A stretch of DNA of 64,000 nucleotides, taken from the NCBI GenBank assembly GCA_037074765.1, contig JBAMDO010000573.1, forward strand, positions 682,001-746,000. Direction: 5' to 3'. Position numbers and translations under genes: made by a program. This DNA is from Mansonella perstans (taxonomy: Eukaryota > Nematoda > Chromadorea > Rhabditida > Onchocercidae). How positions within the stretch are numbered: position 1 is the first letter of the stretch; the number at the start of each line of letters is the position of its first letter. Of this stretch, positions 45,605-59,479 are shown in pieces. The notes beneath the pieces were generated by a model. It was not told the DNA's origin, did no database searches, and saw only the letters and a list, made by a program, of their open reading frames with translations.

Positions 45605-48600
45605 ATGGAAGGACGCAAAGTTTCTCCAGTGCGATCGGATGACCCGAAAATTCCGTCTTCGCAGTGTACTAATTATTACGCTAATCTAGCCGTTCAGGTT
45701 ATCAAATTGAAACAGATAATATAATGTGTAATTAATTAAAAAACAAGCATTTCTAAAATTGAATATTACTTATTATTTTTAGAAATAAATATTAGTTGAT
45801 TTGAATGCATTGAATCTAAATTTTTGAAAATTTACACTATCCACTGAGTAAAATAATTGCAGGAAGGAGATGGGCGACTTTTCAAAATGGAAGTGGATTA
45901 TACAGAGCAGACCGATGAAGCTTTAACTAAAGCGGATGCTATTGCTAAAGTTTGAACTATTATTTTTAATTTATTATTTATTTTAGGGATTATTTTGGGG
46001 CCATTTTTTGGTTATCGCTTGTTAATTATTAAATATCGATGTAGTAATGGTATCTACAAGAATTCATCACAATTCAAGACTTGCAAGAGCTTAGATAGTC
46101 CAAAGATGGATGGAGTATTTATTTAAAAGTTTTAAATAAATGTGAGATTTGCTTCAAGTGGATAAAGTTATATAGTTTATCATAAAAAATTCACGAAACA
46201 AGGATAATGCAGAAGAGAAGAAAGAATGGACCTTATTCTTTTTCTATTATCATAGAAAAAGAAATATGGATATCTGTGATAATTGGACTTTATTTTTCAT
46301 AGCTAGAAATGCGTTTGTCAGTATTTGTTAAGAATATGATAAAAATGAATTGCAGAGTGGTAATTTGCCAGCAGCGCTAGAATCATTATCAAGTTTGGAG
46401 AAGTCAACGAGACTTGGATCGGATACGAAATCAAATACACGTATTGTGCAGCATATGGTCAAGCTCTGCTCTGAAGCTGGCGACTGGACATTGCTAAATG
46501 ATACTATTTTGATGCTATCTAAAAAACGTTCAATAATCAAGCAAGCAATAGCTAAAATGGTTTGAATTTGTGAGCTATCATTTTTGAGCATGTTATTTTT
46601 GAGTGCAGTGTTGTGAAGTGATTTAAAAAAAAGAAAAAGGATTTTCAATGATAAATGATGAAAAACGACTTTCACTTTTTGGATTAACAACCTAAGAAGT
46701 TGGGAGTTTTTCAGTTTATTTCAGATACGCGATTGTTGTGATATGATCGATAAAACACCAAATGAGCTAATCCGTGATAAATTGATCGAAACTTTAAGGA
46801 ATGTTACTGCTGGAAAGGTATTGCTTGCTGGAAAACTCAAATTCTGTTTTTATTTGAAATTTCTTTCAAATTCAAAATATACAAAGTAAAAATCATAAGG
46901 AATTGGATGATGAAAGAATGTCTTACATGACGAAAACCTATTAATTTTTTTTAATTGGTTGTAGATATATGTTGAAATTGAACGAGCTCGGCTGACCAAT
47001 CGTCTTGTGAAGAAACTAGAATCAGAAGGTAAGCTTGACGAAGCAACGACAATGCTTTTGGAGTTGCAGGTGGAAACTTATGGTTCTATGGAATTGAAAG
47101 AGAAAGTAAGTTTCTTCTAAATTAGTCTAGTCCTTTTCTCCAATGCTTCTTTTAATTTGATTATATTTTTTTTTAGGTAGAATTCATCTTAGAGCAAATG
47201 CGCCTCTGCGTATTGAAAAAAGATTTTATTCGTGCATCAATTTTATGCAAGAAGGTCTCCATTCGTTTCTTTGAAAACAAGTCAGAAGAGGTAAATTTTC
47301 TTCTTCTCGATAACATCACAACAATGTTTAACTTATAATTCTTTTCCTCGGGTATATTGGTGAGCTTTGTTGTCCATATTTTCAACAATGTCATAACTAT
47401 ATTTTCATAATTTTGTTATGATAACAGAACATTACGGGATGAGAGATAACAATAGATATTTCGGATGCACGTAATCGGAAAACAGTAGCGTTTTTATCAG
47501 TGACAATATTATTTCACCGTTATCAATCATCAAATCAACTGGAATGCTTTTGAATCTTTGAATCTTTGAGTTTGTATAATCAAGACTGAAAAGCATTCCA
47601 GCTATTTCAGCTGGTTTTTTCTATTTTGTGTATTTTCTTTTCACTAAAATGTTATGTCAATGTTAAGATAATTTGAAATCTTAATTTTAAGGTGCAAGAA
47701 CTTAAGCTGAAGTATTATGATCTTATGATCAAAATTGGGTTGCACGAAAGCGCTTATCTAGACGTGTGTCGGTATTATCGAGCTGTTTTAGATACACCTT
47801 GTGTGCAAGCTGATCAAGAAAAATCAAAACAGGTCAGTTTTGCGTCCAGGCGCTAGGAATATAATTTTTTCGTAGTTGGTATACTGTTTTTTTTTTTTTT
47901 TTTTTTCAGATTCTCAAATGCATTGTTTTATATGTGTTGCTCTCACCGCAAGACAATGAGCAATGGGATTTGCTACATCGTATTCATGAAGGACGGCAAC
48001 TAGAACTTATTCCAGAATATAATTCGCTTCTTGAGCTATTCATTAATCAGGAACTGATTTCCTGGAAGGTAGGTATGAAACATGTTTTTTGGTACTTAAT
48101 TTGCAAAGGTTTTATTGCGAAAATTATTTATTCATCTGCTAGATCCGTAGTGCTGTGAGCATTAGTTGCAATATTCCCGAAATGATGAGTGATATTTAAA
48201 ATTTCCTATTGCATCGCTTACCATACATTAATTCATAATGTGTTAGATACTTACAGGCAACAATAAGTAAATATGAAAAACTTCTACGTGATGGTATTTC
48301 GACAAGTAAAGCGACTGATGTTCTCGATCGGAGTGAAAGTGGAAATAAGCGCTGGTCCGATCTGCATACTCGTGTTGGTGAACATGTAAGAGTCTGCTTA
48401 TAGTTTGCTCTTTTCTTTTTCGTCGTTTTAATTATTTTGTTGAAAAGATACTTTCATACCTAATTTGTTAAAGACAGGGAACAGATTACTGAGTGACACT
48501 TTACGAAAGGATAAAAGCTGCTGAATCGAGAATAATTCATTATTAGAAAAGTTTATGTTAATTAAGCTTTGAACATAGTTCATTATTAGGTTTTTCACGC

Positions 48601-49597
48601 AGAAACCTTGATATTCATGATTGTTTCCGCACCGCTTTTTTCTGCGTCTACTTAATCGTAAATCAACCCGTAATCGAAATTTTCTTGAAACATGAAACAT
48701 TTTTAAGAGGTGTTTTTTTTTTCCAATTTTAAATTTATGTTTACTGCAGAATATGCGAATGATTGCGAAGTACTATACCAAAATAACATTTGCACGTATG
48801 GCTGAATTATTGGATTATCCTGTTGAGGTTGGTGCACTATATGGATGAGTCCGAGAAACTTGCTTGGGATTGCGTAAAGTTTCTCAAATTTTTGGAATTG
48901 CGCGGATGAATTTGAGGAACTTTATGTAATTTCAAACGTTCTGTAGAAATGTGAAAAAATGTTATTTGATAGACATTGAATTATGAATTCTAATTATACT
49001 GAAAATGATATTGTAGAACGAAGTTTTATCTTTTGCGCATTTCACTGATTCTATTCATTTTGAAATTTTTTGAATAATTTAAAGGAAATGGAAAGTTTTT
49101 TATGCAATCTTATCGTTACGGGTGCAATTCCTGATGCAAAAATTCACCGTCCAGCAAAAGTTGTCAATTTGCGAGCTCGAAAAGCTAATATTGAACAACT
49201 GGATCAATGGGCTAGTTCGGTGCGAAAGCTTACAGATATACTTAATAAGGTATTTATTTTTCTTTTTTTATCTTTTGTACAATAGTAACGGTCACATACA
49301 AATTCAAGCGAAATTATTGGAAAACGTGTTTATACTAATTAGTTTGTTATTTTTGCTTTTTTTCGCAGCTTCCGCAATCTTGTAATTATTTTTGTTGGTA
49401 AGAAAAGAATTGAATTTTTCAGTTTTAATATATGTTGCTGTTTAAATTCAAAATGATGATTTGAGCGTTAATTATGTCAAACGATTATAACTTTTTTTTC
49501 TCTTTTCAATTTTCAGGTATCTCATTTAATTTCCAAAGAAGAAATGGTTCATCGACATTTAGAAGATGGTTCAGGATCGAGCACTACAGTGCGCTAA
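45605..49597 (+). CDS. rpn-5: 26S proteasome regulatory subunit RPN5 (PSMD12), 494 aa
   Basis: Twelve exons, every one a whole number of codons: 45,605-45,697, 45,863-45,949, 46,356-46,559, 46,725-46,817, 46,965-47,105, 47,177-47,290, 47,692-47,832, 47,910-48,068, 48,257-48,385, 48,750-48,827, 49,085-49,249 and 49,517-49,597. All introns are GT-AG in phase 0. The family is recognised from the helical-repeat (TPR-like) region with [18 protein letters not shown], then a C-terminal PCI domain with [14 protein letters not shown] and [21 protein letters not shown]5 is a scaffold subunit of the 19S lid, which removes and processes ubiquitin chains. The length is close to other animals (about 456 residues in human). 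ATG follows an acceptor TTTTTGCAG ending at 45,602. Confidence 0.96.
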
Positions 49598-50466
49598 TTG
49601 ATTTTTTGTGTTGCTTTCTCACCATCAACTTTTCATTTTATGCTTAATTTCCTATAAGGCAAAACTTCATTTGATGATTATTGCTTTGATCAGTTATTCA
49701 TCATGGCAAACTTTTATTTTAAGTTGAAGGTCGAAAAACAGCATATTTCTATATTTGTAATTGCTTGCAACACACGGTTCAATCAAATTGAGATTTATTT
49801 TGATAATGTACAGACATACGGGAAGTGGAAGAAACAATTACGAATTTATTAGCTGGATTCGTATTTTGGCATATCAGCCGGTATTCCTTCAAGTGTATTA
49901 TCACGTATAATTGATTTACTTTTTTTACATTTTCCACTCTTCGATTTATCGTTCTGCGTAAATTCCGCAATAAATGAATTCACTAACTGATATTTTACCT
50001 GAACAATAATTCTAATAATTATTTCTTTTTTTTTTTTTGTTTTCATCAATTAATTTTGCTATTTTCATAAAGACCATGTACTTTAACAGAGAAATTTTTT
50101 TTTTAGTAAAGTTTACCATGAACAAATTAATTGTTTATAGTCATTACGAGTAGTTGCAGATATGTGACAATACATGTGAAATACAAGAATGTCTGGCCTA
50201 CTAGATGCAATAGGTGTACAATAAGCTAGTCTTTGTAAAGTTTATTGAAATTGACAAATGATAGAATCTAAAAAGAGCTATCGTTTTAGGCAATAAGTAA
50301 GTTTGTTTTCTGCTTACTTCGTTTTGTTTTAGATTTTTGTTATCGTTAATGTCCACTTTTCTGAAATGTTATTTGGGAAAAATAAAAATCACTATTTAGT
50401 GTTTTTTTAAGCACTTCATTTTAAAACAAAAGCGAATTATATTGAAATTAAATTTAAAAATAAAAT
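49598..50466. other. Shared 3' region between two convergent genes
   Basis: 3' flank of RPN5 and of the small minus-strand gene. AT-rich; AAAATAAAAATC near 50,380 could be part of a polyadenylation region. No further gene seen. Confidence 0.5.
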
Positions 50467-51515
50467 TCAGTTGAGTTTAAATTGCTTCTGATCGTACTTT
50501 TTCTCATCGGGGCAAGTTCTTCGTAACATTTCACCACTAGTAGCACCAAATTGTGCAGTGGATTCTTTGTTCTTGGTCTTGTTTTTATCACTGACATCCT
50601 ACACAGATTTAATTTATTAACCGCTTATGGAATTTTATGCAATTTAGTACAATTTTGTTTTTTAATTAATAAACTATAATTGGTTATAGATGTGTCAAAT
50701 TGATTTTTGATCCGTTAGGACTTAATTTCGTCTTTATAAAAGTAATCCTTGAGTTTTCATGTAGGTTCATTATTGATGATTGTGACGAGTAATTATTCGT
50801 AATATGCAAGAGTATGTTCTAATCAAACAGCAAAAGTTCTTAAGTAAAAGTAATGTTGAGATTATCCAAAAGAATTATAATAATTTATTTGAGCAAATGA
50901 ATGAATATTTTATGAAAGATAAGTGACAAGCTGGGTGAAGGATTGGGAGATGATAATTGAATTGATAAGGTGGATTTTTTCCAAATTGGTTGCTTAAATA
51001 GATATTGATAATCACTATTGATTAATCGAAAAGATAATTATAAAGTTTGTTTTCCAAATTGGTTGCTTGAATAGATATTGATAATCGCAATTAATCGAAA
51101 GGATAATTAACAAGCGCCGATAATCAGCTATGAATTAATTGGTATTGATGATTATGAATTTTATTTTTCAAATAATCACTACTAATTAACTGGTAGGATA
51201 ATTTATGAAATTTGTTGCGCAATCGCTTTCCTTAAGCAGATGTTGATAATCACTATTAATTAATTGTTAAGATGGTTATGATGTTTTGTTTTTCAATTGA
51301 CTGCTTCAACAGTTATTGATTGTAAATGATTCGAATCATATGAAGATATAGAACATTTGAATTATTGAATTGACCTTTTTTAAATCGATCATTTCATTTG
51401 CTCCTTCTTTTGACATTTGCTCTGACATTTTAATATTCTCAATTGGAATTTTTCTATCATCACTGCTTACCTTCGGTATTTCACATTGCGGTGCTTCTTT
51501 CGAATGTAAACACAT
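50467..51515 (-). CDS. Small two-exon protein, 90 aa, function unknown
   Basis: Not recognised. Exon 1 is 51,515-51,375 (47 codons), with ATG directly behind the acceptor CTATACAG. Exon 2 is 50,598-50,467 (43 codons plus TGA), entered through TGTGTAG. Both splice sites are GT-AG, phase 0, and both exons are open only in this frame combination. The product is hydrophilic and charged, with no signal peptide or membrane segment. The first half has a CLHSKEAPQCE stretch. The second half has STAQFGATSGEMLRR, then TCPDEKKYDQKQFKLN, which looks like a compact conserved tail. The codon mix (CGA, GGT, GCT, CCC) is less AT-rich than the surroundings, supporting coding. An upstream exon beyond 51,523 cannot be excluded. 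It is convergent with RPN5. Confidence 0.55.
50975..51305. repeat. ~73-bp tandem repeat within the intron of the small gene
   Basis: CCAAATTGGTTGCTT, then AATAGATATTGATAATC occurs at 50,981 and again at 51,054, with more diverged units to about 51,300 (GATAATCACTA, then TTAATT, then GATAATT). Confidence 0.75.
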
Positions 51516-51664
51516 CTGTATAGTTTCACATTTTCAAATTATAGATGCTTTTTAATTTTTAACATAGCGTAATTTCACTTGAAAAAAAAAAGATAAACGA
51601 TATGCCAAATAATTTAATAAATTGGGATATAAATGAAATATTCATTAGAAACGGCAAAAAGTTT

Positions 51665-51840
51665 AGTTTGACTAGATACGATTAAAAAGTTCAGTTATAA
51701 GTGCAGATTGACTAATTACGGTGAAAAGTTCAATTATAAGTGCATACTGATTAAATATTTCAGAAAAGTTAGTTGTAAGTGCAAATTGATTGAATGCAAT
51801 AAGAAGTTTGATTATAAGTACTAATTGATTAGGCGTGAAA
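51665..51840. repeat. ~39-bp tandem repeat, four units
   Basis: Units share AAAAGTT, then AGTTATAAGTGC, then A.ATTGA.T. They start near 51,690, 51,730, 51,768 and 51,805. The repeat gives a short repetitive reading frame on the minus strand that is not considered coding. Confidence 0.8.
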
Positions 51841-52934
51841 AAAAAGAGTTCTTCACTGTTTTTAATTTGTTGCTCTTTCAATGATAGCATGAAAATTTCT
51901 ACCATAGAAAAAAAATTAAACCACCAACCGATACCATAGAATTTAGTAAAATGACACAGTTCCATAACTACAAACTGTTTCATTTACAATTTTCAAATTC
52001 TCTAAGCTGTGAAAAAATTTGAACTTTATTAATAAAAACTAAGTCTGATATTGGATAAACTTTGATGAGATAATTTTGTCAGTTTTTTTTTTATGTCATT
52101 CTTTCAGTAATTTTTTTTTGTAATTAGGATTTTATTAAGACTTTTTTTTTAAATCGTAATCAAAAAATGGTCATAAATCATGTTAGAAAAAAATAAGCGC
52201 ATTCAAAGTTTCAGAATACGATTCATCAACATTTTTTTCAGTTTTTTTTTTTTTTGATCAGCATTGGTCATCAATTTTTGCAACATGAAAAATTATCGTC
52301 GCTTTTTTTTTAATTGCGATTTGCCATCAATTTTGTTTTTATTTGATTACGATTTTCATTTACTTAGCTAAAAGCCAAAAAAAAAAAAAAAAAAAAAACC
52401 AAGCTTTAGTTTTTTTCTACTTTTATTTTTTGAAAATGACAAATTATTGTTGATAATAAATCGGCAATAATTAAATATTATTAGTCAATACGCCTAATAT
52501 CAATAATTATCCATAACGTTACTAATTTTTGTATAGGGGCTAGTAATTAGTTAGTAGCATTAGTGTGTTAGATAAGCATAAATTGTTTCTTATTTTTTTC
52601 AATCTAAGAAGTTGAAAAAAACGCATTTCCCACTAATTAGAGTGGAGAAGAAACTTTTAATGAGGACAAAAAAAGAAATAATTTCATTATTCAAATATTA
52701 CACCAAGAAAAGTGCTCAGGATAAATTGTAATGCTGTAATAATAAATATAATGACATTTTTTTTTCCTTTTTATTTAAATGTGACATTTTTTTGCTTCCA
52801 CTTTAAATTTAAAAATAATTGTGACGATGTTTTTTTTCCTTTTCATGAATGAAAAGGATTCTATAGCTACTTAATAATAGCTGAAGAATTCTATTGCTTG
52901 TTAATGACATACTACAAAATGACAAAAAAATGGC

Positions 52935-53240
52935 GACACCTTTTTTTAAAAAGGTTTTGAAGAGGGAAAAAAGGTTTCCGTTAAATAGAGATAATTTTAA
53001 AAATTTGGCATTGAAGAAAATGAAAGGAAGCGCAAATGACGTCAATTGATGCTAGCGAGTTAATGATAGTTAAAAAATTAAAAAATGGAAAAAGAAAAAT
53101 TAGTGATACTTTTTTTCTTTGTATCTGAACAAATTCAATGAAAAAAAAGGTTTTCGAGTGAAAAAAAAATAATTTAAGAAATTTGAAATTTAAGAAATGA
53201 ATGAAAGCACGACTGATGTCAATTCGCAAATGGTATTAGT
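52935..53240. repeat. Two-copy tandem duplication, period about 177 bp
   Basis: The left copy has AATTTTAAAAATTTGGCATT, then GAAAGGAAGCGCAAATGACG, then TCAATTG. The right copy has AATTTAAGAAATTTGAAATT, then GAAAGCACGACTGATG, then TCAATTCG. Confidence 0.65.
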
Positions 53241-53395
53241 GACAATGAGAGCGTAATTCAATAACTTTTCTAAAAAATAAAAAATTAAATCATTTAAAAA
53301 AAAAACTCTTTTTTGTTCCCTTTTCAAACAAGAGAATTTTGTTTGAAAGTAAAATTCTTCAAATATCAAAGTTTTTTTCTTTTTTTTATATTCTC

Positions 53396-53775
53396 ATTGT
53401 TTGAATTGAAATGGCTTAAGATAAGAGCGCTTGAGGTATTTGCATTTAAATAATGTGCTTATCATATATTTTGTATATGTATGCTTAGCAATAATCATTT
53501 ATTTTATTACATGTTTTATTATCATTATTTCGAGATTGAAATAATTTATGGGACAAGAGCGCTTGAAGCGTTTAAATGTTAGTATTTATTATGTGCGTGT
53601 TTATAAATGTTTAGCAAAAATCATTCATTTTACTTTTAGTTTTATTGTCATTGTTTCGAGACTGAAATAATGTCTAGGACAAGAGCGCTTGAAGCGTTTA
53701 AATGTTAGTATTTATCATATATACACATAGTTATAAATATTAATCATAAATATATACAGCTATAAATGTTAGGAT
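53396..53775. repeat. Three-copy tandem repeat, period about 127 bp
   Basis: Units start near 53,397, 53,524 and 53,650 and run ATT.TTTCGAGA.TGAAAT, then GACAAGAGCGCTTGAAGCG, then TTTAAATGTTAGTATTTAT. Units two and three are nearly identical over about 60 bases. Each holds the palindrome AGCGCT, unusually GC-rich here. Confidence 0.85.
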
Positions 53776-56204
53776 AATAAAAATATTCCTTTGTATTGAA
53801 AATGTTAACTTATAGAAAATTGAAAATCATTTAACAAATTTTTTTTATTCCGAAAAATTTTATGTATTGATTAAAAAGAATCAAAAGAGATGAAATTTAA
53901 ATATAAATAATATAAGCAATTCATTTGCTTCGCTTTTTTTCAATAATAAGCAAAGTAAAAAGAAAATTTTTTTCCATTTTTTGAAAAAAAAAATCAAAAA
54001 TTATGCAATCATTGAATCTTAAATTGATATATTTAAATTTATATAAAATGCCTCCATTTGTACTCAATTACTTAATTTTTGACCGAATTAGTTAAAACGA
54101 TTTGTTTTTATTTAGTTGTGAAATAATTAAATCATAAAATTGATATATTTAAATTTATTCAAAATACTCCCATTTGCACTATTCGCTTTAATTTAAACAA
54201 TTCGTTTTTGTTTTTTTTTGAAATTTGATAATTTTAATTTTTTTTAAATTGAAATTATAATTTATTAATTCATCAAATTCATATATTTTAATTTAAAAAA
54301 AAAATAAAAATGCCTAGAATTGTCTGAATGAAATGAATGTGAATTTTTATTCCAAAATGATTAATCGTGCCTTTTTTTTTTGAAAGGAATTAATCAAAAT
54401 GAATTTTTGTATCAAATTTTATTTTTGATTTCAAGTCAAAAATAAATTAAGGAAGTGATCAGTGATCAAACAGAATGTTCAAACAAATCAACAAAGAAAT
54501 TAAGCATATTTCAAATATTTTATTTCAATATTTTCAACATTTTTTTTTTTTTATTCGTTTCATCTACTCACAGCATTTTATTTATTTTTTTTGTCCATCT
54601 TTTCTCCATTTAAATGCAAATCGGTAGAAAGCAATTCGGAAGGAATGTTGGAATGAATGATTTAGAGAAATAAATAACTAAATGAATTAATTTGTGTTTT
54701 TTCTACATTCATTAAATTTTTGAATTATTCTTGAGCATAATTAAAATAAATAAGTAAATAAACATAAATAAATGAACAAATATTAATAAATAAATAAATA
54801 GAAATAAAAATAAATTCCTGGAGAGCATGAATAAAGGACATAGATTCAGGATGTAACAAAAAGTAAATGGAAGGAGTGAGCAAGAAGGGACCGAATTAGG
54901 AATAAACTTTTTTTTTCTGCTTGCTGCTAGAATAAATAATTCAAAATAAACGATGGAATATCGTTTTGAATTCATGATATATTTGTTACACATCATTCAA
55001 TGCATTCTAAGAATTTCTTTCATTCATAATAGAGCAGAAATAATGTGCCTGTTTGTAGAATTATTTTCTTAATAATTTATTTATGAAAAAAAAAATTAAA
55101 TTTTCTATAATTGAGCCAAATTGGCCAAAGTTGAGAAATCATTAAGACTTAGTTAATTAAAATTACCAGCAAGCGGGAAAAAAGAATGAAACTATTTTTT
55201 GAGTTCCAATCAGATGAATGAAAAGATAGTGGAATTTAAGAAATGATTGATTGACAAAAATGTTACATATGAAATTTTTTAGAGTAAGGAATGAAATAAA
55301 TGAATGATATTAGTGGCAAGGAGATGAGAGGGCATTTAGTATTAGAATAAAGAATCTTATCAATATTTTTTAATCTATTGGATTTTGGCTTTTTCTTATT
55401 TTTTTTTTGATCAATGACTTAGCGTTAAAAAAAATGACAAGTATGATAACTAGGATATTTTTAGTTCATGTCCTTTTAGCTAATAATTTATGGTTTTTCA
55501 ATTTTTTTCTTTTTTTTTGATAAAAATATTCTTTTATTGGAATCATTTTGAGAACAAACGATAAATGACAAAAATTTTAATTCAAAAAAAGCAAACAAAC
55601 AAACAAACATATAAATTTCGCTTTCGTTCTTTTTTTTAATAAATTTAATTTGTAGATTTTAGGATAAAAAAAATTTTTTTTAAAATAATATTCTTTATTT
55701 AAGTACAATTTTAATTAAAAATTAAATATATTTTAAAATTATTACATAATGTTTCATTTTTTTTTATTCGGTCATTACCATACATTTATTCATTAACTTG
55801 TTAAATTTATCATTGAAAGTAAGAAATTATCTAAACTTAATTAAATGAATCTAAAATGTAAATGAATTTTTTTCTAAATTACCAGAATTTAAAAATGTAG
55901 AAAAATTATATCAAAAAAAAAACGTTGAATTATGAACATTTACGGAAATGATGAAAAAATCCTTTTGGAAAATTTCTTTTCCAATCGGAAATGAAGCTTT
56001 TGCTCAACAGTTAATTAAATGAATGTGAAATTGAAATGTTAGAAGTTACAATGAAAAATGAAATGAAATGGAATGGTGAATAAATTTTTTACATTGAGGG
56101 TGAGGAAGCGAAAGAAAATATCTGAAAGAAATTGAAAGCATAAATAATTCATTATTAATTTACTATTGGAATTGTTTAACTACATATATGTGAATAAAAT
56201 AGAG

Positions 56205-56285
56205 GCGTTATAAATATATACATATACATACACATACACATACATACACACACACACAACACAATAAATTATATATATATATAGA
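56205..56285. repeat. TA/CA microsatellite
   Basis: A run of TATACATATACATACACA-type units passing into CACACACAC and then TATATATATAT. Confidence 0.9.
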
Positions 56286-57714
56286 TATAAAAAATAAATG
56301 CATTAAATATAGTGCTAGAAATACAATACGCATTTTTTTCAAATTTTAAATGCTAATTTTAATTTTAAAAAAATTTTTTAATTCTTAATATATTTTTGTT
56401 TGTGAGACTTACAAATATATTATCAAATTTTTTTTCACATATTTTTTTAAAGCTAATTACTAAAATTTATTATATGTATATGTAATTAAAATATTTTAAA
56501 AAAAAATTTAATATATATATATATATGTAATTCTAACAGATATATTTTGTATTTATTTTTTTTATATATACAAATATATAACGCACTTAAATTTTAGTGA
56601 CAAAAAAATAAGATGTTGTTTATTTTTAATCATAATTCTAGTTAGAAGCGTCATGTATGTACGTGTGCATGTGTGTGTGTGTCTGTACATATTTGAAACG
56701 AAATGTTTTTAATTTTTAAATTAGAAGATGCTCCTCATATGATTTGATTTTGATTGATTTTATTCCTTTATACTCATTGAAGTAAAACTCCTCTACTTAT
56801 TGAAGTACAAACGCTTATTATAACGAAATACTACGTCATACCTTTTTTCATAACAACAACAAATACGTGAATGTTACACGTGAATATTATTGAAATAAAA
56901 CAACTTAATCAGTCTTTTTATTTTAATACAATAAATAAATCAAAAATGAAAAAAAAAATTCGAAAAGATTTATTTGGCCAATATTTTTGGTAAAAAACGA
57001 TTTTTCAGAAATTTTATTTGGGCTCAATTTCTCCTCCTCTTTTTTTCTTTTAAAAAATGTTTTTAAAAATTTTACTTCATCATTTTTATTGCCGACAAAA
57101 ATTTTTGCTCAAGACTAACATGAAATCATCAAATGGAATTTCAGCAATTAAATTTTGAGCCAAATGAGATTTATTTTCCATTTTGATTTTTTTCTTCGTT
57201 TTTTTTTGATTTATTCAAAATTTAATTGCTAGACCGATATTTATGTTTGAATAAAAATATCCTATTTGATGATTTCATACGAACATTTGAAATTTTGAAA
57301 AATGCCTTCGCCTTTTCAATATGCAATCATTTTTATTTCACATTTCACATTTCACATTTTCATGGATAAAAATTTTATAATACAATTTTTTCCTTATATA
57401 ATCATAATAGCAGATTTTATAAAATGAGAAATTTTGATAATTTTCAATATATAGAAAAAAAAGAATTCAAAAATTTTAAGTTTTATTTCCACTCATTAAT
57501 TTAATTTAGTCTTCACATGCAATCATTTCCTCTCAATGATTTATATAAGTAACAAAAACAAAATTTTTTTTAAATCATTCTCATATTGTTTTAGTGTTGT
57601 TATTTCCTTTTATTGATGCTTTTGACAAGAAATAATTTTTTCAATTTCTTTGTTTATCAAAATTTTTTGATTTAAAAATTCATTTTTAAAAACTCTATTT
57701 CATCAATGTTATTT

Positions 57715-57875
57715 TATTAATTTCAAAAGCTCGTTAAAATAAACAATTAATTTCAATTTTTTTGTTGAATTAAATTATTAATTCCAATTTGTTCATTAAA
57801 TTAAATCGCTAATGTCATTGTTCATTAAACTAAACAGTTAATTCTTCAACTTGTTCATTAAATTTCTATTTCATC
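57715..57875. repeat. ~40-bp imperfect tandem repeat
   Basis: Four units of TTAATT.CAA, then TTGTTCATTAAA, then TAAA.. Confidence 0.65.
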
Positions 57876-59029
57876 GAATTTCCAATTATTTCACATTCAA
57901 AATACAAATAACACTAATATATTAGCATTTCACAGAAACTGAAAGTACGAAATAATCACGAAACTTTTTTCAACTTTTAAATTATAAAAAAATATTAGAA
58001 AATTATTCCTTTTTTTTTGATTGCTTTCAGTAATTATTATTCGCATTGTATTTCGTTTCTAATCAATTTTTTGATTCATTTTAAATGATTTAAATTTTAA
58101 TTTTAGATGATTTTGAAAGTTTTTCTGTTTCAGCAAATATTGAATAAAACTTTTCGCGATAATTTCATTTTTTTGATTTGAAATTAAATTACGATCATTT
58201 TTGTGTCAATTTAAGTCAAAATGTAGCAATTTACTTTTATTTTAAATTTATCTCATTCTGAAGTAATTCTTTTTTCTCTGCTTCTCTTGTTCATCATTAT
58301 CTTATCAAAGAAAAATCCTTTCATGAATTTCACTTATTCCCTCTGTTTTCCTTCCAGATCTTTCTGATTTTCAAAAAAAAAAAAAAAAAAAATTATTCAC
58401 TGATCATTTAAGAATTTGCCTTATTAACTAGTCGTTAGAGAATTTACCAATCAGTTAAGCTTTTTTCTATTAATTTGCCCAACATTTAAGCTATTTGCCC
58501 TAAATTTATATGCTTTCTGAAGTTGTTGTTGCCACAAATATTTTTGCCAGTCTTTTTAACTTATTTCCTTTAATTTTTTAGCCGCTTAAAATTATTTCCT
58601 CCAATTTTCGCGGTAATTTAATTCCCATTTCATTAATTTGTCATTTAATTAAATTTTTTTAATTTAATTTCATCATTCTCAAGTAGTATAGCTTCTCTAA
58701 ATTGTCGAATTTTTCTGAAATATCTAATTTCTCTTTTTTTTTCTTCTCACTTTTTCCACTCTCACTTTCTTCTCTTCTTTTTAAATTCAATCAAATTTAA
58801 ACAATTCAAAATTGTTGTTTGACTATTGCAAAAAAAAAAGACGAAAAAAGTTGTTCGAATTAAAATTGCTTAGAAAGCACGAAAAAGAATAAAAGAAAAC
58901 CACGAAAAATACTTTGAAATGCACTAATTCTTGATTTTAAAAAAGAATATATTTTGTTCAAATAAAAAAATTTTTACTGTTTCAAAAACACTCAATGAAA
59001 TATTTTATAAAAACGTTTTATAGGTAAAT

Positions 59030-59290
59030 TTGATTTGAATTGTTTGATTTCATTTTTCAAATAATTGAATCAATTTAATTTGAATTGCTTAATTTCATTC
59101 TTTAAGTAATTGAATGCATCAATTTGAATTGTTTAATTTCATTTTTCAGACAATCGAAGAGTATTAATTTTAATTTCTAATTTAATTTTTCAATTGCCTA
59201 ACCAATTTAATTCAAGTTTCTGATTTAATTTTTCCAAATAATTGAATGAATTTTAATTTTAATTTCTAATTTCATTTTTCAAATATACCA
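59030..59290. repeat. ~45-bp tandem repeat, about five units
   Basis: TTTGAATTGTTTGATTTCAT, then TTTTCAAATAATTGAAT recurs at 59,034, 59,079 and 59,123, then in more diverged form to about 59,285. Confidence 0.8.
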
Positions 59291-59479
59291 AAATTATGTG
59301 TGAATTTTATTTAAACCACTTGCAAATTTTCTCAATAGCTTAACGAGTGCATTCAAGTGCTCAATAAAAATGTCATTTGCGTGTTTTTCGCATTTCTATT
59401 CATTTATCACACAAATACATGCATACATATATCTGTTGATGGTAAATTTGAAGAGAAGAAAAATTTTTATTAATTTTTC

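Noticed and set aside
54712..54996. 94-codon minus-strand frame rich in Phe, Leu and Ile
   Set aside because: It runs through AAATAAATAA low-complexity sequence and has no splice or start context.
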